Shown: piece by piece, positions 16,701-23,253 of the stretch
Layout of the letters: every line of letters starts with the position of its first letter
How positions within the stretch are numbered: position 1 is the stretch's first letter
Source of the DNA: an uncultured Asticcacaulis sp.
Lineage (GTDB): Bacteria > Pseudomonadota > Alphaproteobacteria > Caulobacterales > Caulobacteraceae
DNA length: 34,576 nucleotides
Assembly (NCBI GenBank): GCA_946482045.1
Contig: CAMLPZ010000006.1
Coordinates: forward strand, 1 to 34,576
Reading direction: 5' to 3'
The notes under the pieces: generated by a model
What the model saw: only the letters and a program-made list of their open reading frames with translations
Database searches by the model: none
Told to the model about the DNA's origin: nothing
Translations under genes and position numbers: made by a program

Positions 16701-18064
16701 CTCTGGTCCGCTTCGCCTACGACACTTACGATCGTCGCTCGCATCTATATCGCGCGAATGGCCAGACGACGACCTATAGCTACGACACGTCGTCACGGTT
16801 GCTGGGGATCACAACGCCGGCGAACAGCCTGACCTTTACCTACACAGTGGCGGATCAGGTCAAGAAACGGCAGAACAGTGCTGCGACATTCGACGCACGT
16901 TCGCCGGCGACGAGCACGACCGGCTATACCATCAACGATTTGAACCAGGTTGCCTTGGTCGGCCAGAGCCCAATGGGTCATGACATACGCGGCAACATGA
17001 CGTCTGACGGTGGCGGGACCTATGGCTACAACGCCAATAATCTCATGACGTCCGCGACCCTGTCGGGCGTGTCTGTATCGCTGGCCTATGATGCGGAGAA
17101 CCGCCTGGCCCGGATCCAACGCACAGGGACGACGACGACGCGGTTCCTGTATGACGGGGTAGATGTCATCGCCGAATATGACGATGCGGGCACTTCAGTG
17201 CTGCGCCGGTACGTTCACGGCCCGAGGGATGACGAACCCCTGGTGTGGTACGAAGGGGCGGGTACGGCCACGAAGTACTACCTCCACGCCGATCATCTGG
17301 GCAGCGTCACCCACATCACCAATGCCGACGGCATTACTGACACAATTTATGCTTATGATGACTATGGCGTGCGTTCAACAAAGCGCGGCAGCCTGAACAG
17401 CCGCTACGCCTATACCGGGCAAATGTACCTGCCGGAAATCGGCATGTATTACTACAAGGCGCGGATGTTCAACCCCGTCCTCGGCCGCTTCATGCAGCCG
17501 GACCCCATCGGCTATGACGATGGCATGAACATGTACGCCTATGTTGGAAATGATCCCGTCAATAAGACGGATCCGAGCGGCTTAGAGGGGGAATTCCCCA
17601 TCACAGGCCGTCGGGGGGGCTCTTGCGATGCCTCTTACTGCATGGATGGCGATGCGGCGCAAGATTGGGCACGCAATATGCAAAGCTCGTCCAATTTTGT
17701 GTATCAACAACCGCAATTGGTTATGGCCTCAAGCACCATTGAGGGCACTAATGCTAAGGAAAACAAGTCCAACGTTCGACCGTCAACAAAAGGCAAGCAT
17801 CAGAAGGGAATTGCGCGTAAAAAGGCTGACCGTAGGGGAGAAAAAGGTGACAAGGCGAGAAGACACCCCCGAAAAAAGGTAAAAGGGACAAGAGGATCTT
17901 GGCCACCTAAAGGCGGTAAAGGTAAAGTGGTCACGTGGGATCTTCTTCCCTGGGATTACTACAGATTAGAAACAGAATGTCGCTCACTCCAGTACATGCA
18001 TGAACAAGATCCAGAAAATCAAGAAATTGAAAAGCGGTACATAGACCTATGTCTGACAGTTTAA
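13799..18064 (+). CDS. Secreted YD-repeat (Rhs) protein with variable C-terminal tip, candidate polymorphic toxin
   Basis: The product has 1421 residues. A Sec signal peptide ends near SGAHA|QS (about 29), unlike T6SS-type Rhs proteins, which lack one. The N-terminal region has DENGVNLVDGSFEMP, which recurs in the Rhs gene at 34234. Many YD repeats follow (for example TYTYDSFNRLTK and VSYEYDDFGRRTK). The conserved core ending DPIGYDDGMNMYAYVGNDP begins at about residue 1235. The last 157 residues form a variable tip. It is Lys/Arg-rich around 1338-1380 (GKHQKGIARKKADRRGEKG) and then has SWPPKGG and a C-terminal helix-rich end. I cannot assign the tip to a toxin family. Base composition turns AT-rich in the tip and in the overlapping downstream gene, as in exchanged toxin-immunity cassettes. 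GAGGGGG precedes the ATG. Confidence 0.9.
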   Translation: MSELRIKCLRALARLAVVVLGLTVSGAHAQSIVQPPVAQTVDENGVNLVDGSFEMPGMGLAIGSGQSGLARAAKAKYDNYSGSLEHSTVVTSMTNYGYSGSASGIFVVDASYAGQVYRFEVGKWHSTGGATFPAAGPIKSMGKPQGVLLCSSYQASPPSMPCTLTLPDGTLIEYMGGATAVTNPNATSMGVMSKVTKPDGEIITLDYHLASGVKAIKNVKSSLGWMLKYEVDGAYKVTKVTGVNLSNNYCDPAATTCAGLPAITPYAQEIASGGTTTLSRNGEIVISYNNSSTTTQTVTTPSGVSKTINFTTSGGKQRVSSVVSGGKTWTYAYLYHANATTLVQQVTVTNPANATKVYTFSHLGFPTSVQDEKGRVTTYVYFNPTERTIYRVINPDATYANGVLTGGYTQYAYNFRNNVTQVQVVPKNGGTPLTTSMVYVTETPAYTANPNICSTVVYCDKPLTVTDPDGVTTTYTYDPVHGGTLTETRPVANNALPGQPANNVAPVVRYTYAQVTPKIKNSSGAMVSSSPVWRLVETSSCMKGATCGNTTDELKTIIYYGPISNGVVADPIYFNALPASQTVQRGDGSLAETTEYGYDNNGRLIWEDGPQSGTVDRVYHFYDVQGRENGVIGIDPDGAGTRPRSGTKTLHNEDGQVKEEIRGTVAGVSSSDLDAMTVQERDTNEFNTTTGLPVRAKSFVGTSAIPSNVTERSYNSMLRLECEAQRLNPDTFSSMAAPNLSPDACAKVASAGPDGHDRITKYTYESDGQLKSVMTAYDTLAVRTEYTNTYNTNGTLNYVTDGEGNQTTYTYDSFNRLTKTCYPFDTANSATPCEQQSYTGGRVTSVTLRSNETITFAYDALGRVSGKTGDVVESFVYDNFDQIIYQANNTTGGAAAASTHTYNARGWLLSDQQPLGTVSYEYDDFGRRTKMTWPGSGLYTSYVYSEGSELLRICENTASASCATATTPLVRFAYDTYDRRSHLYRANGQTTTYSYDTSSRLLGITTPANSLTFTYTVADQVKKRQNSAATFDARSPATSTTGYTINDLNQVALVGQSPMGHDIRGNMTSDGGGTYGYNANNLMTSATLSGVSVSLAYDAENRLARIQRTGTTTTRFLYDGVDVIAEYDDAGTSVLRRYVHGPRDDEPLVWYEGAGTATKYYLHADHLGSVTHITNADGITDTIYAYDDYGVRSTKRGSLNSRYAYTGQMYLPEIGMYYYKARMFNPVLGRFMQPDPIGYDDGMNMYAYVGNDPVNKTDPSGLEGEFPITGRRGGSCDASYCMDGDAAQDWARNMQSSSNFVYQQPQLVMASSTIEGTNAKENKSNVRPSTKGKHQKGIARKKADRRGEKGDKARRHPRKKVKGTRGSWPPKGGKGKVVTWDLLPWDYYRLETECRSLQYMHEQDPENQEIEKRYIDLCLTV

Positions 18065-18516
18065 ATCAAAGTATTCCGGAAAAATTTCGGGAGATGGCGA
18101 AAATATTGCTGGATCACGAAAAGGATCCGCAGCATCCTGCCGCTGTGGAGGTTAGGTCGTTCATTCAGAAAGCCGCAGATGGTGGTGACACATATGCAAA
18201 CTATATTATTGCAACCTGGCACTCTAATGGCGTTTATGGGTATGATTATGACGCGGACGCTATTCGCGAGCGATTTGTTCGCGCTATCAAAGGAATGCAT
18301 GCTGAGGCGTTGTACGAATACGCCGTCTTCTGCAGAGAAGGGCCCGTCAAAAATAACAAATTAGCATTCGGATACTTCTTGGCTGCTGCTCTACTTGGTG
18401 ATGAGGACGCGCTATACAATTTAAGTGCGTGTTTTGAGCTTGGCATTGGCACATATAAAAACGAGGAAATATCATTGTTGTTGGATAACGTTGCAAAATG
18501 TAAAGTGCAAAAGTAA
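18049..18516 (+). CDS. Sel1/TPR-like small protein, candidate immunity protein for the Rhs tip
   Basis: The product has 155 residues and no signal peptide. It overlaps the Rhs gene end by 16 bases, so it is translated from the same message. Helical repeats of Sel1 type are visible: AADGGDTYANYIIATWHSNG, then AIKGMHAEALYEYAVFCREG, then FLAAALLGDEDALYNLSACF and GIGTYKNEE. Sel1-type proteins are seen among immunity proteins of polymorphic toxin systems. The position immediately after a variable Rhs tip and the shared AT-rich composition support that role, but it is inferred. Alternatively it is a cytoplasmic adaptor. Confidence 0.75.
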   Translation: MSDSLNQSIPEKFREMAKILLDHEKDPQHPAAVEVRSFIQKAADGGDTYANYIIATWHSNGVYGYDYDADAIRERFVRAIKGMHAEALYEYAVFCREGPVKNNKLAFGYFLAAALLGDEDALYNLSACFELGIGTYKNEEISLLLDNVAKCKVQK

Positions 18517-18965
18517 CCCAGTATTTCGGATATTTGACATGCCTGGTTTGTGGTGATCTTCTTGAGATTGAGGTCATTTAGCTGCACTATTTGAGGGAAT
18601 GGTTATTCCTGAGATCTATGCCGATTGGACTTTTGGTAAAACGACACTCATACGACTTGGGGGGTAAAAATTACAATAAAGAAATTGCAGTGACATGGCG
18701 TAAGTAATCTAAGCACCCTGCGAAAGCCGCAGAGCCTGCTCTGGCCATGGGTATCCAGGAGGCAGTTTCGTAGTCGAAGTCTATGCCGGCTAAGTAAATT
18801 CGAATTACCGTGACATGAACTCGTGTCACCGTACGAAATACTCGGACAGGATCGATTCCCCTTTGTACGGATCATGTTAACGGCGGGATATGCACGCTTA
18901 GCTCGAATTGTTGCTCCTGGCATTGCATACTACGTCCTGGGGCATTTATCATTGAGAGGGGAATT
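18517..18965. other. AT-richer intergenic region, no gene recognised
   Basis: About 450 bases lie between the immunity candidate and the next small exported gene. I looked for another decayed small exported gene and found no ordered motif match in any frame. It probably holds the promoter of the gene at 18966 close to its right end. Confidence 0.5.
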
Positions 18966-19286
18966 ATGCGCTTGAAAAATGCATTGTTTATCGGTCTTGC
19001 CGGTCTTGTTGCGGTATCATCATATGCCTACGCCCAAACGGTGCCAGCGTGGCGCCAGGGCGTCATCAAATCGATATATGCCGACCCCAGCCATGTGGTG
19101 CTTGAGTTGAGCGTCAACGGGCCGTGCGGCGAGAACCTTTATAATATCCCCAAAACCAACGGCAATTTCCAGGAGTTCGTTTCGCTGATGTATACGGCTG
19201 CTGCCGGTGGAAAGCAGGCGAACGTCTATGTCACGTCATGCAGCGGTGCGCGAAACGTCCTGTCGCATGGTCAGGTGATCTTCTAG
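18966..19286 (+). CDS. Small exported Cys-pair protein, divergent member
   Basis: The product has 106 residues. The signal peptide ends near SSYAYA|QT (23), and GAGAGGGG precedes the ATG. Mature C54 (NGPCGENLY) and C92 (VTSCSGARN) are 38 residues apart, the shortest spacing in this set, with QEFVSLMYTAAAGGKQANVY as the helix-strand segment between them. The layout matches the neighbours but sequence identity is low, so membership rests on length, signal peptide and Cys placement. It converges with the TolA-like gene on the other strand, 12 bases apart. Confidence 0.7.
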   Translation: MRLKNALFIGLAGLVAVSSYAYAQTVPAWRQGVIKSIYADPSHVVLELSVNGPCGENLYNIPKTNGNFQEFVSLMYTAAAGGKQANVYVTSCSGARNVLSHGQVIF

Positions 19287-19298
19287 CCTTGGCGCAAA

Positions 19299-19979
19299 TC
19301 AGCTTTTGGAGCCGGAGCCCGGAAAACGCACGCTGACATCGCTTTGCCCAAAGGCCATCAGGTAAGGGCCGCATTGCGCCAAGGCGGTGATGGCCAGGCT
19401 TTCGGAGCGCAGGCGCTTGTCGTTCAGGCTGGCGCCGTTTTCGCGCACGATCTGCGGCGGCTTGGCCAGATTGCCCAGCGGCGAAAAGCTGACGCTGAGC
19501 GTCACGCTGACCGTATTCTTGTCGGCGACGCGGCGCCAGCACGGCTCGATCGCCTTCCACAGGTCGTTCATCGTCTTGCTCTTGCGGCCGTCGACGCTGA
19601 CCAGCGCTTCGGTGTCGCTGGGACTGGCCGTCTGCGCCTGCGGCTGTTGCGCCGCGCTGGCTTCACCGAATATATCCGCCAGCGATTGAGACGGCCTCGG
19701 CGTATCCGATGGCGTCCAGCCGTCGTCGGCCGTGGTGTCGAGCATCGGCGTGAACTGGCCGGCCATGTCGACGGGCGCAGCCGCTTCGGTGGCGGCGTTG
19801 AACAGCGACACGTCTATGCCTTCGACAGTCTCGTCGCCCGCCATGCCGGTGTCGAGTTCCGACAGCGCGCCGGAGGACGGCAGGATCAGCATCACCACCA
19901 CGGCGACGTGCAGGGCCAGGGACCCGACAACCGCCAGGGTCTTACTGTGACGCGTCAGATATGATTTCGGCCCCGGCAT
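19299..19979 (-). CDS. TolA/TonB-like periplasm-spanning protein
   Basis: The product has 226 residues from ATG 19979. It has a short cytoplasmic N-terminus, one membrane segment (about 12-34, ending VVVMLILPSSG), a long low-complexity Asp/Ala/Thr/Pro/Gln linker and a C-terminal domain. That domain (NDLWKAIEPCWRR, then VSVTLSVSFSPLGNLA and ITALAQCGPYL) resembles the TolA C-terminal domain, including two Cys that could pair. It is the only gene here facing left between the small exported gene at 18966 and the T2SS operon. No ExbB/D or TolQ/R genes are beside it. A role linking inner and outer membrane for this locus is possible. A longer form from GTG 20033 is less likely because it would add a charged extension. 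Confidence 0.7.
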   Translation of the reverse strand: MPGPKSYLTRHSKTLAVVGSLALHVAVVVMLILPSSGALSELDTGMAGDETVEGIDVSLFNAATEAAAPVDMAGQFTPMLDTTADDGWTPSDTPRPSQSLADIFGEASAAQQPQAQTASPSDTEALVSVDGRKSKTMNDLWKAIEPCWRRVADKNTVSVTLSVSFSPLGNLAKPPQIVRENGASLNDKRLRSESLAITALAQCGPYLMAFGQSDVSVRFPGSGSKS

Positions 19980-20203
19980 GCGAACGTCTGTGGTTGCTAC
20001 CCCAATGGCATACACTGTCCGATTGCGGCGCACCAGTGCATCTGATAGGATTCGGGACGGGGGCGTTTGTGGGCCTTTAGCTCATATCCTCCTGGGGACA
20101 ATCACACGTTTGGCCGGCGATCAAAGCCCGAGAGGGCCTTTGTTCCTGTGGATCTGGTGCGATATCCGCAGGCCGAGCGCCTTGCCAATATCAAGGAGAT
20201 AAT

Positions 20204-20551
20204 ATGAAAAAGCTAATCGCACTTTGCATTTCAGGGCTGCTGCTGTCGTCGCTGGCGAGCCCCGTGCAGGCATCGAACGCTTCAGTAGGATATATTTCTG
20301 AAATCACCGTCTTGCAGAGCGGTATTATCCTATTCAATTCCTCCGGCACGCGTACAGCGATGCCGTCTTGCCAGGCCGCAGGCCTTCCATTGCGTTGGGC
20401 ATTCAATGGCACAACGGCTGCCGGTCAGGCCAAGTTGGCGGCTCTGCTGTCGGCAAAGGGCATGGGAAAGCCGATCCGAATCTACGGGACCGGTGCCTGC
20501 CCCGATTGGGGTGACTCAGAAACGGTCAACTATTTCATCATTGACGGATAG
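20204..20551 (+). CDS. Small exported Cys-pair protein, GTGxC/WGDTE subgroup
   Basis: The product has 115 residues. The signal peptide is about 1-23 (ending PVQA|SN), and AAGGAGATAAT precedes the ATG. C56 (MPSCQ) and C99 (YGTGACPDWGDSE) flank RWAFNGTTAAGQAKLAALLS. It is clearly homologous to the gene at 12936: GxIxxITVLQSGIILF, GTRTAMPSC and the WGDSE ending all correspond. It lies 80 bases before the first T2SS gene in the same direction and may be co-transcribed with it. That makes it the best link between this family and the secretion system. Confidence 0.8.
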   Translation: MKKLIALCISGLLLSSLASPVQASNASVGYISEITVLQSGIILFNSSGTRTAMPSCQAAGLPLRWAFNGTTAAGQAKLAALLSAKGMGKPIRIYGTGACPDWGDSETVNYFIIDG

Positions 20552-20631
20552 GTGACGTCCGATTGCGGGTGGCTGCGCTGTCTGTTAAATCTCCCCTAGG
20601 AAGCCCGCATAGAACGGCTTGTGGGGCGTGC

Positions 20632-21006
20632 GTGCGGAAGCGAGCAATTAAAGACAGGCAGGATGGCGACGCGGGCACGGTCATGGTCGATGCGCTCGTT
20701 GCCGTGGCCATCGTCAGCCTGATGGCGGCCATCTGCTTGACCAGCCTTCAGATTTCCCGGCGCGCCGCCACCGCGGCTCAGGCCGACCGGCAAGCGCGGC
20801 TTCTCCTGCAGACGCTGATGGAGACAACGCCGCGGACGCCGGGAGTGTATTCCGGAAAGGCGGGGGGGATGACATACGCAGTGACGGTGGCCGAACAGAA
20901 GACGGACAGCATGCGGCTGTGCGTCCTGCGCGCAGAAGCCAGCCAGAAGGGACGCCGCTGGCGTCTTGAAGGGACGCGCTGGTGCGACAAGGAGACGCCG
21001 TTGTGA
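20632..21006 (+). CDS. gspI: T2SS minor pseudopilin, GspI-like
   Basis: The product is a 124-residue pseudopilin. A charged leader (MRKRAIKDRQDGDAG) is followed after Gly15 by the N-methylated hydrophobic helix TVMVDALVAVAIVSLMA. Position +5 is Asp rather than the usual Glu, which is noteworthy. The length, the ALVAVAI motif and the short C-terminal beta part (CVLRAEASQ, WRLEGTRW) fit GspI best. The GTG at 20632 gives a normal leader length. A TTG at 20563 would make a 38-residue leader. It overlaps the next gene by four bases (GTGA) and opens the operon. Confidence 0.75.
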   Translation: MRKRAIKDRQDGDAGTVMVDALVAVAIVSLMAAICLTSLQISRRAATAAQADRQARLLLQTLMETTPRTPGVYSGKAGGMTYAVTVAEQKTDSMRLCVLRAEASQKGRRWRLEGTRWCDKETPL

Positions 21007-21515
21007 CCGGCCGGCAGGATGAGGGCTTTACGCTTGTGGAAGCCGTCGTGGCCCTGACGGTTGTCAGCCTGGCCCTGGCTGGCATTTTGGCGGCGACCAG
21101 CCTGATCACGCGTCATAATCGGCAGGTAGTAACAGCGCAGCAGAGCGCCACGGCGGTGGAAGACACGCTTTCCCGGCTTAGCACCAGTCTGTCGCCCCAT
21201 CAGCCGTTTTTCGCCGAAGATCTGACCGGAAGTCCGCGCGATATAATCTATGATTGTGGAGTGGCTCGGTGCCGGTTTCGTCTCTCTTCACCGTCGCAGC
21301 GTCTCGCCTATGTCAGCGAGGGGAAGGTTTTGACGTCCTGGCCCCCGAAAGTGATCGTGGAAGGGCAGGAACCGCGCCTTGAGGCCTTGATCTTGCAGGA
21401 CCTATCAGGCACAACCTTGGGTCTGGTTCGTCTTGAGACGGAACAGCCTGAGGATTGTCAGTTCGACATGATCTCACGGACGTGCCGCGGGGAGGGGCGC
21501 GAGAGTACACCATGA
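21003..21515 (+). CDS. gspJ: T2SS minor pseudopilin, GspJ-like
   Basis: The 170-residue product starts at GTG 21003, inside the GTGA overlap with the preceding gene and after AAGGAG. The prepilin site is DEG|FTLVEAVVALTVVSL with a normal Glu at +5. The C-terminal part has DCGVARCRFRL and Cys residues near the end (DCQFDMISRTC). Length and order after a GspI-like protein point to GspJ. GspH cannot be excluded, and no other GspH candidate exists in the operon. Confidence 0.72.
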   Translation: MTGRQDEGFTLVEAVVALTVVSLALAGILAATSLITRHNRQVVTAQQSATAVEDTLSRLSTSLSPHQPFFAEDLTGSPRDIIYDCGVARCRFRLSSPSQRLAYVSEGKVLTSWPPKVIVEGQEPRLEALILQDLSGTTLGLVRLETEQPEDCQFDMISRTCRGEGRESTP

Positions 21516-22255
21516 ATGCGTCAGTCATCAGCGACCGGCCGACTTTCAAGCCGTTTACACGCGTCGTGACCACGCCGCCTGCCTGGCCATGGGACCAGGC
21601 ACGGGCGGCAAGACTGGAAGCGCAGCATACCTCTCCCGTTTCCGGCGGTGATATTACAATCCTGGTACGCCGGCTTAAGCCGTGGGCCTTTAACGAACCC
21701 GGCGAATACGTGGCTGTCTATCTGCGCGCCGGCGATGCGACCGGGGACGGCTTATACATCGAGGTCCAGGGGCGCCGGCTTCGCATAGACTTGCCGTCAC
21801 GGGCAAGGCGCGAAGCCCTGATCAAGGAGCGCGCCATCCAGCTAGGCTGCGCGGCGGTCATCGTGCTGGCGTTTGTCGGCCTGACCATGCTGGCGCTGCA
21901 GCGCCGTGCGGCTCTGGAAGACCGGCTGGCCCAGGCGGAAGTGCGCGTCCAGCGGCTTGCGCGGCAATCCCAGGGCGTAGCCAACGCAAAGGCTGATGCC
22001 CGGGCACTGGCGTCATTGGATCTCCGAGGCCAGACGATCGACAGCGTCATCCAGGACCTCAACCGTGTCAGCATGTCCATGACCGATGATGCCCGTATCG
22101 ATGCCTTTTTCTGGCGCAAGGGCTACTGGGCCGTCGAAGCCCGAGGCGATACCCCTCCGGTGCGTGGCATGGATGGCGACTTGCAAAAATCGGTCAAGCC
22201 GGTACGCCGTGGCGTCTGGCTGTGGGCCGCCAAGAGCGGAGGAGCGAGGCCATGA
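21512..22255 (+). CDS. gspL: T2SS inner-membrane platform protein, GspL-like with short cytoplasmic part
   Basis: The product has 247 residues. The cytoplasmic N-terminal part is only about 108 residues long, followed by one membrane helix (about 111-129) and a coiled-coil start (ALEDRLAQAEVRVQRLARQ). A ferredoxin-like periplasmic domain (IDSVIQDLNRV, GYWAVEARGD) completes it. Canonical GspL has about 230-250 cytoplasmic residues forming an actin-like fold that grips GspE. Here that domain is mostly missing or replaced. It overlaps its neighbours by ATGA on both sides (21512-21515 and 22252-22255). PilN-like ancestry is an alternative reading. Confidence 0.72.
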   Translation: MNASVISDRPTFKPFTRVVTTPPAWPWDQARAARLEAQHTSPVSGGDITILVRRLKPWAFNEPGEYVAVYLRAGDATGDGLYIEVQGRRLRIDLPSRARREALIKERAIQLGCAAVIVLAFVGLTMLALQRRAALEDRLAQAEVRVQRLARQSQGVANAKADARALASLDLRGQTIDSVIQDLNRVSMSMTDDARIDAFFWRKGYWAVEARGDTPPVRGMDGDLQKSVKPVRRGVWLWAAKSGGARP

Positions 22256-22764
22256 TGCTTGACCGCCTGAATGCAAAGAAAACCGCTCCATCCGCTCGTC
22301 CACATTGGCTGGCGTTCGCCCTGCCCGCGCTCCTGATCCTGCCGCTTTTCGGGCTCTGGGTGATATCGACCCCACCCGACGCCAAGGCGAGACTTGCCGA
22401 ACTGGAGGCCAAGGCGGAACGTATACAGAAGACGACCCGTGGCGCGGGTGACCTGAAGGCGTTTCCGGCCGGCAGCGTCTGTTCGGGGGAAGCGCCCGAT
22501 GCGGTTGAGTCACGCATGAGCCTGGCATTGACTAATGCCGGTCTGCAGGTCGGCGCTTTTCGTCTTGTCGATACGAACACGACATCAGCGGGCCTTCAGA
22601 CCTGGCAACTCAGCCTGAAAGGGGCGGGTTCGTACGAAAGCGCCGTGGCGGCGCTGGACGTGCTGAACCGTAGCCGCCCACGGCTTTTTGTCGATACGGT
22701 CGCGCTTCGCAACAAGGTGAGCGACGTGGAACTCGAAGTCGAGGGGCGTGTGTTTTGCCGGTAA
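22252..22764 (+). CDS. gspM: T2SS inner-membrane platform protein, GspM-like
   Basis: The product has 170 residues. A short basic N-terminus is followed by one membrane helix (about 18-38, LAFALPALLILPLFGLWVI), a heptad-like region (AKARLAELEAKAERIQK) and a small ferredoxin-like domain with VESRMSLALTNAGLQVGAF and YESAVAALDVLNRSRPRLFV. The topology and the position right after a GspL-like gene support GspM. GGAGGAGCGAGG lies just before the tandem ATGs. Two Cys (SVCSGE and the C-terminal FCR) could pair. Confidence 0.75.
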   Translation: MMLDRLNAKKTAPSARPHWLAFALPALLILPLFGLWVISTPPDAKARLAELEAKAERIQKTTRGAGDLKAFPAGSVCSGEAPDAVESRMSLALTNAGLQVGAFRLVDTNTTSAGLQTWQLSLKGAGSYESAVAALDVLNRSRPRLFVDTVALRNKVSDVELEVEGRVFCR

Positions 22765-23243
22765 CCGCTCCCGACACGCAATCGAAACAGATGCAGACCA
22801 CGCTGCTTGCCAGTGCTGCCTTGGTCACGCTTGCGACCGCGTTCACCCTGCTTGTCGACCCGACCTCGGGCATGAACCGACGCATGGATGCCATCGAGCC
22901 CATGTTGGGCAAGGCTGCAACGATCGAAGCTGGCCGGGCCGTCAAGATCGACGCCGCACGCATGGCGCAGTCCCCGATCTTTGTCATGACCTCGGGGGCG
23001 GCAGCCTACAAGGAAAAGACATTTCAGCTGTTCGGCGTATCGGTTTCTTCCAGGCGTAAGGCAGCCCTTGTCTCGATTGACGGCGCGCCCGCGGCGTGGA
23101 TGACGGCAGGCGCCGAAAGCGGCGACGTCAGGTTGGTCGATGTCGGTGCAAACGGGGCGGTCTTTGAAACGCCGGTCGGTACGCGTACAGTGTCCCTCAG
23201 CGACGCAACGCCCGCGCCCGAGCAAAAACCAACGGCGCAATGA
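22755..23243 (+). CDS. gspC: T2SS inner-membrane protein, GspC-like (HR domain only)
   Basis: The product has 162 residues. One membrane helix lies near residues 15-35 (TTLLASAALVTLATAF), followed by a linker and a beta-rich homology region: FQLFGVSVSSRRKAALVSID, then GAPAAWMTAGAESGDVRLV and ETPVGTRTVSL. This is the GspC HR domain that meets the secretin N0 domain. The C-terminal PDZ or coiled coil of larger GspC proteins is absent. The TTG at 22755 follows GAGGGG at a good distance and overlaps gspM by ten bases; ATG 22791 is an alternative. It comes directly before the secretin gene, as usual. Confidence 0.78.
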   Translation: MPVTAPDTQSKQMQTTLLASAALVTLATAFTLLVDPTSGMNRRMDAIEPMLGKAATIEAGRAVKIDAARMAQSPIFVMTSGAAAYKEKTFQLFGVSVSSRRKAALVSIDGAPAAWMTAGAESGDVRLVDVGANGAVFETPVGTRTVSLSDATPAPEQKPTAQ

Positions 23244-23253
23244 GCTCGTGACC

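Noticed and set aside
14600..17500. Repetitive Thr/Tyr-Asp-rich coding stretch that could suggest nucleotide repeats or a recombination array
   Set aside because: It is explained by diverged YD repeats of the Rhs protein at the amino-acid level; no DNA-level tandem repeat or CRISPR-like unit was seen.
18517..18965. Possible further fossil of the small exported family (IYADWTFGKTTLIRLGG in one frame)
   Set aside because: Only one weak motif, no second element in order, so it is indistinguishable from chance.
19344..19964. Rightward 206-codon open frame
   Set aside because: It is the antisense of the TolA-like gene, with Arg/Gly/His-rich shadow composition. The minus-strand gene has a membrane segment and a recognisable C-terminal domain.
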